Source: Clostridium sp.
Lineage (GTDB): Bacteria; Bacillota; Clostridia; Lachnospirales; Lachnospiraceae
NCBI GenBank assembly: GCA_021770825.1
Contig: JAETQD010000001.1
Span: forward strand, 62,001-126,000
Direction: 5' to 3'
Length of the DNA stretch: 64,000 nucleotides
Shown here: positions 7,863 through 16,608 of the stretch, piece after piece
How positions within the stretch are numbered: position 1 is the first letter of the stretch
How the letters are laid out: each line of letters begins with the position of its first letter
The notes under the pieces: generated by a model
The model's input: the letters and a program-made list of their open reading frames with translations, nothing else
Database searches by the model: none
What the model was told of the DNA's origin: nothing
Made by a program: the position numbers and the translations under genes

Positions 7863-9325
7863 ACGTCGGCCTCCTCTGCAAGCTTCAATGCATTCACCAC
7901 TGCCTTTGCCTTATTGATACATTCCTCAAATTCCTTTTCCGGTACGGAATCGGCCACAATCCCGGCTCCGCTTCTCACAAATACCTTACCGTTTTTCTTA
8001 TAAGCGATGCGGATGGCGATGCAGGTATCCATATTGCCGGTGAAGTCAATGTATCCGATGGCGCCGCCGTAAATACCCCGCTTATTGTTTTCCAGATCGC
8101 CGATCAACTGGCAGGCCCGGATTTTCGGCGCTCCTGACAGGGTTCCGGCCGGAAGCACCGTATTGATGGCATCCATTCCGTCGAATTCCTCCCGGATTTC
8201 CCCTCTCACCGTGGAGCCAATATGCATCACGTGGGAATACCGCTCGATGGAATGAAGCTTCTCAACCTGAACCGTTCCGAATTTGCTGATTTTTCCCAGA
8301 TCATTGCGTCCGAAGTCCACCAGCATATTGTGCTCTGCCAGCTCCTTCTGGTCTGCCAGAAGCTCTGCTTCCAGGGCCTTATCCTCTGCTTCATCCTTTC
8401 CTCTGGGACGGGTTCCCGCCAGAGGGAACGTATGGAGCACACCGTTTTCCAGCTTCACAAGAGTTTCCGGTGAGGCCCCGGCCACTTCCACGTCCGTCCC
8501 TGAAAAGTAAAACATATAGGGAGAGGGATTCATGGTTCTGAGGATCCGGTAGGTGTTTAAAAGGCTGCCCTCAAAGGGGGCGCTCAAACGGTTGGAAAGC
8601 ACAATCTGGAAAATATCGCCTTCATGAATATGATGCTTTGCCTTTTCCACCATGGAACAGTAGGTCTCCCTGTCGAATAATGGGGTAACCTCTCCAAGAA
8701 GATGGCCGCCGGGCTCATGTTTCTTTTCCCCGTGCTTTAAGATCTCACAGAGCTGCTTTAACTCCAAAACTGCCTTGTTATATCCGGTTTCCGGATCGTC
8801 CAAAGGCATGTTGACCATAAAGATGATCTTCTGGCGGAAATTGTCAAAGGCAATGACTTTATCAAACAGCATCAGGTCCACGTCCTTGAAAGCTTCCGTA
8901 TCCTGGACCTGGCGGCGGACCGCAGGCTCGCTGTAACCGAGAAAATCATAGGAAAAATATCCCACCAGCCCTCCGGTAAGGGACGGCAGATATTCAAACC
9001 TCGGGCTCCGGTAGTCCTTTAGAATCTGACGGATGATAGAGGACGGATCCTCCGTTTTCAGAGTGATATTCCCGGCCTTCATCTCTCCGTCCATGCATGT
9101 AATTTCCATTTTGGGGTCGAACCCAAGAAAGGTATAGCGCCCCCACTTTTCCTTATCTGCAACCGACTCCAGCAGATAGCAGTGTGTCGATACATTTTTC
9201 AAAATCTTCAGCGCTTCAATGGGCATGCAGATATCCGATAGAATCTCACAACTGACCGGAAGCACCTTATACGTGCCGCTTTCGGCATATTTCATCACAT
9301 CTTCCATGGCTGGCAAAATCTTCAT
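7859..9325 (-). CDS. trpE: Anthranilate synthase component I
   Basis: Converts chorismate plus ammonia to anthranilate. 488 residues. The allosteric tryptophan-binding LLES motif is at 51-54 and the chorismate-binding core (GASPETLV, RPRGKDEAEDKALEAEL, GAPKIRA) is complete. The start at 9325 follows ACAGGAGGAG by 6 bases; an upstream ATG in frame (9451) lies within the T-box leader and is not credible. First gene of the trp operon, controlled by the T-box at 9412-9697. Confidence 0.96.
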   Translation of the reverse strand: MKILPAMEDVMKYAESGTYKVLPVSCEILSDICMPIEALKILKNVSTHCYLLESVADKEKWGRYTFLGFDPKMEITCMDGEMKAGNITLKTEDPSSIIRQILKDYRSPRFEYLPSLTGGLVGYFSYDFLGYSEPAVRRQVQDTEAFKDVDLMLFDKVIAFDNFRQKIIFMVNMPLDDPETGYNKAVLELKQLCEILKHGEKKHEPGGHLLGEVTPLFDRETYCSMVEKAKHHIHEGDIFQIVLSNRLSAPFEGSLLNTYRILRTMNPSPYMFYFSGTDVEVAGASPETLVKLENGVLHTFPLAGTRPRGKDEAEDKALEAELLADQKELAEHNMLVDFGRNDLGKISKFGTVQVEKLHSIERYSHVMHIGSTVRGEIREEFDGMDAINTVLPAGTLSGAPKIRACQLIGDLENNKRGIYGGAIGYIDFTGNMDTCIAIRIAYKKNGKVFVRSGAGIVADSVPEKEFEECINKAKAVVNALKLAEEADV

Positions 9326-9411
9326 GTCAAACTCCTCCTGTACTGTTATGGTTGAAGCAATGGGTATTGATCTGCCTGCGGTGAGCCGTGTAACCGGCAT
9401 GTTTCCTATGT

Positions 9412-9697
9412 AACAAAAAAACGCCCTTGACAGAAAAATACCTTCTGTCAAGGACGAATAAAATCAGCTTATCCGCGGTGCCACCTTGATCCATGGTCCA
9501 TAAGACCACGCCCTTAGCAGGATACCAACATATCCCCGGCAACTAACGTATGCCAGAACGTCGCAGAATACTCGGCAAATGCCTTTGACTGCGCCCTCAG
9601 TGGTCCATTTGACGGTTTGTTTTCCATCCGGTTCTCAGCATCCCGGACTCTCTGTATGAGCATGGCCGCCGTTATCTCCACGTCAACGGTTTACTGT
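9412..9697 (-). promoter_or_regulatory. Tryptophan-specific T-box leader
   Basis: Transcription-attenuation riboswitch that reads uncharged tRNA-Trp. The conserved T-box AAGGTGGCACCGCGG is at 9487-9473. Stem I has the AG-bulge element GATGCTGAGAACCGG. The specifier loop contains TGG (9607-9605) followed by ACC, which is the tryptophan codon. The downstream terminator at 9415-9453 competes with an antiterminator that uses the T-box sequence. Location directly before trpE fits. Specifier assignment is by position within the loop. Confidence 0.93.
9415..9453 (-). terminator. T-box attenuator terminator
   Basis: Minus-strand stem CCTTGACAGAA / TTCTGTCAAGG (11 bp, 9453-9443 with 9435-9425) and a T-run at 9421-9415. 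Forms when tRNA-Trp is charged. Confidence 0.88.
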
Positions 9698-9702
9698 GTT
9701 AG

Positions 9703-9731
9703 AACATACCACATTCCCGGAATGTTGTCAA
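9703..9731 (-). promoter_or_regulatory. trp operon promoter with a palindrome filling its spacer
   Basis: Minus strand: TTGACA (9731-9726), exactly 17 bases, TATGTT (9708-9703). The spacer holds a perfect inverted repeat, ACATTCC-C-GGAATGT (9711-9725), placed where a bound protein would block RNA polymerase. It lies just upstream of the T-box. Promoter is strong by sequence. An operator role is inferred. Confidence 0.75.
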
Positions 9732-9763
9732 CACGAAATCGCAGCTTTTTTTTAATTTTCTTA

Positions 9764-11542
9764 CTATTTAGTCTGGGGAACACCGTTCACTGTCCATTCA
9801 CCATTGGCGTTCACAGTATATCCGTCCACCACGGTATTTACGTACAGTTTGCCTCTGGTTCCATCAGAGTTTGGATTTAAATAATAGCATTTCAAAACAC
9901 CGTTATTGTCCGGAATCCATACCCATCCTGTCATCATACTGCCCTTCGTTCCATCGGAGCTGGGATTCAGATAGTAATAATTCCCATCGGTATCCAGGAA
10001 CCATCCGGTTCTCATATTTCCGTTAGAATCGAAGGAGAACCAGTCAAAGGAGGGCTGTCCCGCCGCCGTATTGGCGTAGGGGTTCTGAACGGCTGCCCAT
10101 CTGCCTTTATAAACGGTATTGCTCTCATCCACAAAGTTCCAATTGCCGTCCTTCTGCTGCCAGTTTCCCTTTACCACATAGCCAGGAAGTTCGGAAGTGG
10201 TTGTGGGTTTGGGAGCAGGAGCATTATAGGACTTCACCTTGGAACTGCCGCCGGAACTTCCGCTGGAGCTGCTTCCGGAACTGCTGCCGGAGCCGTCCAG
10301 ATTGATTTCGCAGAAGGTGGGAGCGCTGTTGCTGGTATAATACCATACCACTTTGCCATCTACGAGAATCGGAGCACAATCCGATAACTTTCCGTCCATG
10401 GTCATGATCTCGCTGGTGGTATTTCCCACACCATCCAAATATACATAATTAACCTTATTCTTTGCCATGTAAAGAAGCAGGAAGCTGTCGTCCGCAAGCT
10501 TTACAAGGTGCGGGTTGGAAACAGATGCATTATCAGACTGACTGTAATTGGTAATCTGATGGAATGTTGTACCAGAAGCGCTGAAATTGTTCTTATCGGT
10601 GCTGGTTACAAAAATGTTGCGTACGCCGATAGCACTGTAAGAGCTGTCCTGTGCCACTGTATTTCCGGCTACCAGATAAGAAGTATCGGAAACAGCCAGT
10701 GCACCTAAAGAAACTCCTGTGTCATTGGCTCCAATACTTCCCCCGATTGAGAGTACGTTTACGTTTTTATTGCTGCCTGTGAATTTCTCATTTCCGGCTT
10801 TCTTGTCATATTTTATAAGGACAACCGCGCGGGGATATGCGTCGCCATGGTCTGCTGCAAGCAGAGTGGAACCGTCTGTGGTAATAAACTGGTTAAACGA
10901 ATGGCTTACATATCCGTAGTCGATATTCATCACAATCGAATATTCATCGGTTACTTCCATACTGTCAATGTCCACAGAGAAGGTAAGGTTCGCCTGATGA
11001 TTCAGTCCATCACTGGATTTGTACATCTTATGGCTGGTGCGGACGTACAGCATTCCGCCGTATTCCACCATCCGCAGGCTGCCTGCATCAAAAGGAACAA
11101 CGGTGTTGGCCCCATGAAGGCTGGCACTGTTCTCTTTCACCCAGTCCTTTGTATAGCGGACCACACGCACGACTTCTTTGGAATCATCTTCCCCGGAGTT
11201 GCTCTGACCGAATACGAAGAAGTTATAATTCTCTCCAGCCTAAAAACCACCGAACAGCGGAAGATCCATGGGGATAGACTTCTGGTCCACCAGCTTTTTC
11301 TGGCTGTCATAGGTCTCCACAGTAATCTTATTGCTGGCATATTCCACACGGGTCAGGGTCCCGTCGCCGTTGTCAACCAAATAGGAATCCACGGTGGATG
11401 CCCAGCGGCTGGCGTTGACGTAATTATGTGCCCCAGCGTTTGTTGTCTTCACTGCCGATGCCGCCATGGACTGGCATGGTGCCATCATCGCCATGGCCAA
11501 AACCGACAGGCAGGCCACAGCCTTTGCTTTCCATTTTCTCAT
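9764..11542 (-). pseudogene. Secreted cell-wall-binding-repeat protein interrupted by an in-frame TAG
   Basis: From the ATG at 11542 (behind AAGGAGGTA) the frame gives a signal peptide (AVACLSVLAMAMMAPCQSMAA), then about 100 residues to MDLPLFGGF, then TAG at 11242-11240. The same frame resumes immediately as AGENYNFFVFGQSN and runs 490 more codons to 9764. The N-terminal part (to about residue 400) is a repetitive beta-strand-rich region resembling a propeller. A Ser/Gly linker follows, then choline-binding-type wall repeats with two copies of YYLNP(S/N)SDGT(K/R)G. An aromatic codon such as Tyr may have become TAG by one change. Without read-through, the product lacks its wall anchor. Function of the core is not recognised. 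Confidence 0.85.
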
Positions 11543-11596
11543 ACTCTTATGTACCTCCTTGGATTTATCTATTGTTCGCTGTTAAAAATTATCGAA

Positions 11597-11639
11597 ACGA
11601 AAATAGACGGATTTCTCTATTTCATTAGAGAAATCCGTC
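11597..11639 (-). terminator. Intrinsic terminator downstream of rpmF
   Basis: Perfect 14-bp stem GACGGATTTCTCTA / TAGAGAAATCCGTC with a 6-base loop. On the minus strand TATTTTCGTTT follows. Confidence 0.82.
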
Positions 11640-11656
11640 CTCGAAATTCGCTTCAA

Positions 11657-11839
11657 TTAATCTTCAACTTTAACGATCTCACGCTTGTTGTAGCTGCCGC
11701 ATGCCTTGCAGACTCTGTGAGGCATCATTAATGCGCCGCATTTGCTGCACTTAACAAGGTTCGGAGCACTCATCTTCCAGTTTGCTCTACGGCTGTCTCT
11801 TCTTGCTTTAGAAGATTTGTTCTTTGGACAGATAGACAT
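11657..11839 (-). CDS. rpmF: 50S ribosomal protein L32
   Basis: 60 residues, the normal length. It starts MSICPKNKSSKARRDSRRAN and carries a zinc ribbon with Cys31, Cys34, Cys44 and Cys47, so it is the zinc-binding form. It follows the yceD-type gene by 2 bases, an arrangement conserved widely in bacteria. Confidence 0.98.
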   Translation of the reverse strand: MSICPKNKSSKARRDSRRANWKMSAPNLVKCSKCGALMMPHRVCKACGSYNKREIVKVED

Positions 11840-11841
11840 GG

Positions 11842-12369
11842 TTACACCTCCTTAAACTGTTTAAAAATATCCTGGATAACTGCCATCCTCGGATCGAGCG
11901 ACCTGGTATCGCAGCCGCAAGTCTCATAATTGAGATTTGCTCCACATCTATTACAAATCCCCTTGCAATCTTCTTTGCACAGGACCTTCATAGGCAGGCT
12001 CAATGAGAGTTCGTTACAGACCATCCGGTCTGCATCCAGATTATAGCCAGTCACATAGGACTGTTCATCCAAGTCCTTTACCCTGTCTTCCTCGGAAGCT
12101 TTCATATCCAGCTCCTGGTCAAAGGTCAGTTCACAGGTGTATTCCACCGATTCCAGACATCTGGCACAAGGTATGGAAAGTGTCACCTTCGTTCCTCCGG
12201 TTACGGAAAGTTTCCTGTTTCCAAGATTCTTCACAGTCACCGTCACGGGCTCTGAGGACACAACCGGATACTTCCCGTCTGCTCCCTCATAGGCTTTCTC
12301 CTCAAAGGGAACATTCAAGGTTTTTTCCTTGCCTTCCAGAGTAAATACTTCAGATAAGTTAATCAGCAT
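11842..12369 (-). CDS. yceD: YceD/DUF177 family protein
   Basis: 175 residues from the ATG at 12369, which has AGGAGAG 6 bases before it. The family is linked with 23S rRNA accumulation and is almost always cotranscribed with rpmF, as here. The first half has a beta-rich domain with the C-A-R-C motif at mid-protein (IPCARCLESVEYTC), and the end holds CKGICNRCGANLNYETCGC, a possible metal site. The molecular role is uncertain in Gram-positives. Confidence 0.9.
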   Translation of the reverse strand: MLINLSEVFTLEGKEKTLNVPFEEKAYEGADGKYPVVSSEPVTVTVKNLGNRKLSVTGGTKVTLSIPCARCLESVEYTCELTFDQELDMKASEEDRVKDLDEQSYVTGYNLDADRMVCNELSLSLPMKVLCKEDCKGICNRCGANLNYETCGCDTRSLDPRMAVIQDIFKQFKEV

Positions 12370-12396
12370 ATTATCTCTCCTAATACGCACCTAGAT

Positions 12397-12425
12397 ATTA
12401 TACATATTGCGTCACAATTTGTCAA
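12397..12425 (-). promoter_or_regulatory. Consensus promoter of yceD-rpmF
   Basis: Minus strand: TTGACA (12425-12420), 17-base spacer, TATAAT (12402-12397), both boxes perfect. Fits strong constitutive expression of a ribosomal protein operon. Confidence 0.9.
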
Positions 12426-12435
12426 TCATTTATTT

Positions 12436-12488
12436 AAAAAATTACCAATTTTTTGTCACCGTCATTGCTGCTCGCAGGCCTCCTGCGA
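12436..12488 (-). terminator. Two hairpins at the end of the surface operon
   Basis: A 7-3-7 GC hairpin TCGCAGG-CCT-CCTGCGA (12472-12488) is followed on the minus strand by a perfect 8-3-8 A/T hairpin (12436-12454, AATTTTTT arm) which gives a U-rich end. Plausible transcription end for the island and insulator of the yceD promoter. Not a classical single stem-plus-U terminator. Confidence 0.5.
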
Positions 12489-12541
12489 ACGTAACTGCTT
12501 ACGCCCATTTGAAAGTGTCTGAAGCGACGATGCATATGCTT

Positions 12542-13459
12542 TTACTGGGGCGGCGCAGGCTTCCGGAAAAAGTGCATGTAGTCCGGGCTGTGCCAGATTC
12601 CTCCCCAGGTAAATCCTGCTTCCGTGAACAGCTTGTAGCACAAATCATTCCTGTCGATCTTATAGGGGAAGTCCTTACTTCTGTCCATGTAGGGCTCTCC
12701 GTTTGCGGGGGCGCACTCATAGGACCCATCGTCATGATTCATGATATAAGGATTGTAAAGAGGATTGATGTCAATGGCAATTCCCTGGGCGTGGAGGGAT
12801 TTGGTGGTCTTTCCCACCGTATTTCTGTCGTTAAAAGCCGCTGTATTATTATCTGCACTGGACAAAAGAATATCCGCATTCTCATACTCATCGCAGAGAA
12901 TCATTTTTTCAATGGGGTATCCGGCATTATAAAGCTTGTGGAATATGGTCAGTATATCGTCACTGATGGATTTATTGCACACCAGTTCTCCCACATGGAT
13001 GTTTCCGTCCAGATCACAGTGCAGCATTCTTAAATACCTCAGGTCTGTAAGCGGAACCGCACAGCCCTCTTTGTAGGTTTTCCCGTCCATCCGCTGGAAG
13101 ATATACTCATCAATCATCATCTGGGCGAAAAATGCATCCTCACCGATTTCCTCCACGGTTTCAGGCTCCACAATATCCCCGGCATCAAACTCATAAGCCA
13201 GGGCCACCAGAGAGGCATCCGATGCAGTACTTACGATCTCCGGAAGAGGCTTCTTTTTCTTCTCCCCCTTAACAGTCTCCTGCACCGTCTTCTCTTCTTC
13301 CATATGAAGGATCACATTTTTTCCCCTTTCGGAAAGAGAGGAGATGCTGTCTCCAAGGTTTATGGGCTCCCATTTTCCGGAGCAACCCGTAAGAAACAAA
13401 AGCCCGCACAGCAGCGCATAAAAAACAGGTTTCATACGATTAAGGTTTTTCCTATCCAT
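12542..13459 (-). CDS. M15-family D-alanyl-type carboxypeptidase lipoprotein
   Basis: 305 residues. The N-terminal hydrophobic run ends in the lipobox LTGC with Cys26, so the protein should be lipid-anchored outside. The C-terminal half is a VanY/M15_4 peptidase domain with the zinc motif HAQGIAID (His223, Asp230) and the terminal PDYMHF (His296). Such enzymes cut D-Ala-containing or L-Ala-D-Glu cross-bridges in peptidoglycan. The start overlaps the adenylating-enzyme stop by 8 bases. An alternative ATG at 13435 has a nearer AGGAAA. Its placement as last gene of the island suggests its activity is tuned with the surface modification. Confidence 0.82.
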   Translation of the reverse strand: MDRKNLNRMKPVFYALLCGLLFLTGCSGKWEPINLGDSISSLSERGKNVILHMEEEKTVQETVKGEKKKKPLPEIVSTASDASLVALAYEFDAGDIVEPETVEEIGEDAFFAQMMIDEYIFQRMDGKTYKEGCAVPLTDLRYLRMLHCDLDGNIHVGELVCNKSISDDILTIFHKLYNAGYPIEKMILCDEYENADILLSSADNNTAAFNDRNTVGKTTKSLHAQGIAIDINPLYNPYIMNHDDGSYECAPANGEPYMDRSKDFPYKIDRNDLCYKLFTEAGFTWGGIWHSPDYMHFFRKPAPPQ

Positions 13460-14963
13460 ACAGTTCTTTTAACCGCCTCCGGTCAATTTTGCCGTTTCCG
13501 TTGAGCGGCATTTCCTCCAGGTGGATGTACCTGGCCGGCATCATGTATCTGGGAAGCTTTCTGGAAAGACAGCCCGTCAGTGCCTTTCTCTCCAAGGGCG
13601 TCCCGGAATAGAGAAAAAGGATGGACTTCTTTTTCGGTTCATACAGGCATGCGCACCGTTCAAGGCCGGGGATATCCCAGGCCGCCGCCTCGATTTCTCC
13701 CAGCTCAATGCGGTATCCCAGCCGCTTCACCTGGAAATCCCGGCGGTTCTGATATAAAAGCTCTCCCCGCTCGTTGTAGCTTACCATGTCTCCGGTCCTG
13801 TAAATCCGTTCCGGAAATCTGGTATTTAAAGGATTCTGTACAAACCGCTCGGCCGTAAGGGACGGATTTCCATAATATCCGGCCGCAAAGGCACTGCCTC
13901 TCAAACAAAGCTCGCCGATATTACCGCTTCCCGGTTCCAGCGGCTGGTTCTCTTCATCCAGAACCAGCAGGTCAATATTGTCACAGGCCCGTCCGATGGG
14001 AAGTGTTTCATCATCTGAAAACTCCCGGTCCAGACGGTAGTAGGTACATACATGGGTTTCTGTGGACCCGTACATATTCACATAATCCGCCTCCGGTACA
14101 TGGGCTCTCCAATAGTTTAGCTGTTTTACCGGCATCACTTCCCCGGCAAAGAAAATATGCCGCAGAAACTCCGGCTTCTGTGTGCTTAACACATCAAATT
14201 CTGCCGCCACACACAGAGCAAAGGGCACCCAGAAGACACAGCTTACCCGGTGCTCATTTAAAAACGGAATCAGCTTTGTGGGAAAGGAGAAAAATTCTGT
14301 GGGAATCAGCACCGTGCGGCAGCCGAATTTCAGCGGACTGTAAATATCATGGTTTGCCACATCAAAATATAACGGCACCTGATTTCCCATTACGGTTTCT
14401 TCTGTAAAGGAAAACACCCGCTCCAGCCATTCCATATTGTTGATGATGACCTTATGGTTCATCACAACACCCTTCGGCACTCCCGTGGACCCGCTGGTGA
14501 ATAAGACATACATGGCATCCGTATCCACAGCCCTGCTCCGAATCTCCTTTAACAGATCTTCATCCACCGTTTCCTGAATCAGGTCCTGAAACGAAAAAGA
14601 AGGGCAGCCGGGGTCCAGTTCCTCAAGAAGCTTCTCCGTCCCCTCTTCAAAGATCACTGCCGCGGGATCCAGTACGGAAAAAATAGACCGGATCCGTTCC
14701 TTCGGCATTGTCACGTCGATGGGACAATAACAGCATCCGCCATAAATCACTCCCAGAAAAGAGACGATCATGGAGACGCTTTTTTCCATCAGCACAGCCA
14801 CAGGTCTTCCCTGGGCGTTCAGCTTTCCAATCCGGCTCCCGATGGCCCTGGCCATCTGTCCGGTTTCGGAAAATGTGTAAGAATTCTGAATATCCTCATA
14901 GGCACACCGGGAGGGAAATTTCTCCTCGGAGGCCTCCAGATATTCCAAAACACTTTTCACCAT
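13452..14963 (-). CDS. Amino-acid-type adenylating enzyme (DltA-like)
   Basis: 503 residues, as in DltA. The ATP loop LFTSGSTGVPKG is at 154-165, with YGSTE, YRTGDMV and Lys492 in NGNGKIDRR. The Asp in FDVANHD (Asp201) matches the residue that holds the substrate amino group in amino-acid-activating domains. DltA normally reads FDLSVMD here, and its TSTPSF segment is replaced by VFWVPFALC. So activation of an amino acid is likely, while D-alanine specificity is not assured. The cognate carrier is the protein at 18194-18424. GGAGGAG precedes the start. Best description is a dlt-like loading ligase of unknown specificity. Confidence 0.85.
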   Translation of the reverse strand: MVKSVLEYLEASEEKFPSRCAYEDIQNSYTFSETGQMARAIGSRIGKLNAQGRPVAVLMEKSVSMIVSFLGVIYGGCCYCPIDVTMPKERIRSIFSVLDPAAVIFEEGTEKLLEELDPGCPSFSFQDLIQETVDEDLLKEIRSRAVDTDAMYVLFTSGSTGVPKGVVMNHKVIINNMEWLERVFSFTEETVMGNQVPLYFDVANHDIYSPLKFGCRTVLIPTEFFSFPTKLIPFLNEHRVSCVFWVPFALCVAAEFDVLSTQKPEFLRHIFFAGEVMPVKQLNYWRAHVPEADYVNMYGSTETHVCTYYRLDREFSDDETLPIGRACDNIDLLVLDEENQPLEPGSGNIGELCLRGSAFAAGYYGNPSLTAERFVQNPLNTRFPERIYRTGDMVSYNERGELLYQNRRDFQVKRLGYRIELGEIEAAAWDIPGLERCACLYEPKKKSILFLYSGTPLERKALTGCLSRKLPRYMMPARYIHLEEMPLNGNGKIDRRRLKELYG

Positions 14964-14978
14964 TTTTAACTCCTCCGG

Positions 14979-15506
14979 CTATTTTGTCACAACCAGAAGA
15001 TATTCAATGGCATCCACCACCTGATTTGTGGTGTAGAAGGAAAGCTCTGTATTTCCAATGGTATAACGATATACACCATAGGACTCCACATAGCCCTTTC
15101 CGTAAGCGTTGATCACATCCTGCTTGGTGGAGCCGATCTTTACTCCCTCCGGTGTGGCCACGGTGTTATCCATCAGATAAATGGCGTTGATGCACTCTTT
15201 TCCGTCAACCGGATAGGTGCAGATGTCGAAGCCCTCATAGGAATAAACCTTATCCTTTCCCTGGTAGGCACAGCTATCCTGTTCAAAGGTCTTCTTGGGC
15301 TCGCCAAGGGCTTTGATAACCGGTGCTGCCTCAGCTCCGATGGAGATGGTTGCTTTCTCTGTTTTAAAGGAATAGGTCACTTCCTCGGCCGCCGCTGTGG
15401 TTTCTGTTTTTGCGCTCTTCCAGCCGAAACCGAACGCGGTCATTGGTGTAACACAAAGGGCTGCGGACAGTACCGCCATTGTCAGTATACGTTTTGTACT
15501 TTTCAT
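14979..15506 (-). CDS. Small secreted protein of unknown function inside the surface operon
   Basis: 175 residues with a clear signal peptide (residues 1-25, TMAVLSAALCVTPMTAFG). The mature part has a repeated beta pattern and a segment PEGVKIGSTKQDVINAYGKGY that resembles the SmpA/BamE-like or DUF-type small domains with a conserved Gly-x-Thr-x-x-x-Val turn. I cannot assign a family. It sits between the SGNH-like gene and the adenylating gene, 15 and 22 bases away, and has GGAGG before its ATG, so it is a bona fide operon member. An extracytoplasmic helper of acyl transfer is the simplest guess. Confidence 0.8.
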   Translation of the reverse strand: MKSTKRILTMAVLSAALCVTPMTAFGFGWKSAKTETTAAAEEVTYSFKTEKATISIGAEAAPVIKALGEPKKTFEQDSCAYQGKDKVYSYEGFDICTYPVDGKECINAIYLMDNTVATPEGVKIGSTKQDVINAYGKGYVESYGVYRYTIGNTELSFYTTNQVVDAIEYLLVVTK

Positions 15507-15528
15507 AATGATATCCTCCTGCTGATGC

Positions 15529-16596
15529 TTATTCTTCCAAGTAAAACTGGCTCAGATAACCTTTTTCGGCAAACTCAGCTTCCTGTTCTGCCTTCATAGT
15601 ATCATAATACCATAATTTTTCCTCCCATGCCACTGAAATTTCAGGATCCTCTCTATGATCTTCAATCCCGGGAAGTTCTTTTAAAATCTCTCCCCAGTAC
15701 AGGGACATTTTTTCTGCTCCATACACATTCATATGAAGTCCTTTATCGTAGGTATCATGGGAATAATCAATGCCGATCTTCTCCCTGTCTGCATAGCAGT
15801 TCACATACAGCAAATCATGGGAATCGGCATAGGAAACCATCTGCTCCTCCCACTGGTCATACCAGACGGGATACAGGGAGGGGGCTTTCATGAGAATCAA
15901 CTGGATTCCCTTCTCCTCACAGAGAAGCCGCATCTTCTCCAGATACTCCATGGACCTGGGATCAAAAGAATAATCGGCTCTCCGTCTGGCCGAAGGAAAC
16001 TCTTCGGCGGCCCGGATGTCGGCCCTCATATAGTATCCGTTATGGGATACCTTATTTTTCTTCCAATAGTAAGTAAAATCGTCTGCTTCCAGCTCAGAGA
16101 ACCGGGAATGGAATCTTAAGATGGGAAACAGATATTCGATCATGTGCTCCTCTTCCATCTTGGTCGCCATAATGGCATTCCATTTGGACATGGACCAGCG
16201 CATACCGTCCATGGTCATCCGGTTGTAGCTTTCATTTTCCTGGTCAAACTGCTGAACGGCGGAAATACTGAAAATCACGGCCTTCGGCGTTTCATACCGC
16301 AGGGTGTCCTCCAGAAGATAATAGGACTGGGCAATCAACTGGTTGGCGCTGCCCCGGATATAGCTTGTGATCCCATACTCTCTCCATAAAACGGCAGGAG
16401 AAATATTCTCGTAAGCCTCGCAGTTTCCCAGGATTAAAACGTCGTGCGGCGTGGTCTCCTCGTAATATTCTTCAATAAAAGAGCCCTCCACCACAAGCCC
16501 CATGTATTTTGGAACCAGAAGGTGCTGGAGTCCGCCCAGAATGACTAAGGACAATGCCATAAGGCCAGAAAGCAGGAAAATGGTTTTCTTTTTCAT
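15529..16596 (-). CDS. SGNH/DltD-like membrane-anchored acyl-transfer protein
   Basis: 355 residues with one N-terminal membrane segment (about 5-25) and an outward domain. The first SGNH block reads DVLILGNCEAYENISP, with Cys59 at the nucleophile position instead of Ser. A late block DKGLHMNVYG supplies His288 with Asp284. In DltD and related enzymes this domain moves the acyl group from the membrane side to a surface polymer. The gene lies 12 bases after the MBOAT gene, as expected of a partner. A Cys-Asp-His centre is inferred and would allow a thioester intermediate. Confidence 0.8.
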   Translation of the reverse strand: MKKKTIFLLSGLMALSLVILGGLQHLLVPKYMGLVVEGSFIEEYYEETTPHDVLILGNCEAYENISPAVLWREYGITSYIRGSANQLIAQSYYLLEDTLRYETPKAVIFSISAVQQFDQENESYNRMTMDGMRWSMSKWNAIMATKMEEEHMIEYLFPILRFHSRFSELEADDFTYYWKKNKVSHNGYYMRADIRAAEEFPSARRRADYSFDPRSMEYLEKMRLLCEEKGIQLILMKAPSLYPVWYDQWEEQMVSYADSHDLLYVNCYADREKIGIDYSHDTYDKGLHMNVYGAEKMSLYWGEILKELPGIEDHREDPEISVAWEEKLWYYDTMKAEQEAEFAEKGYLSQFYLEE

Positions 16597-16608
16597 GGTT
16601 TCTGCCTC

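Noticed and set aside
9327..9542. Minus-strand short reading frame upstream of trpE
   Set aside because: It falls entirely in the T-box leader, whose RNA structure explains the sequence.
9764..11170. A separate 468-residue gene starting at 11170
   Set aside because: No ribosome site or signal peptide; it is in the same frame as the signal-bearing fragment and only the TAG separates them.
11240..11242. TAG read as pyrrolysine
   Set aside because: The gene is not a methylamine methyltransferase and nothing else in the window suggests a reassigned code; a mutation is simpler.
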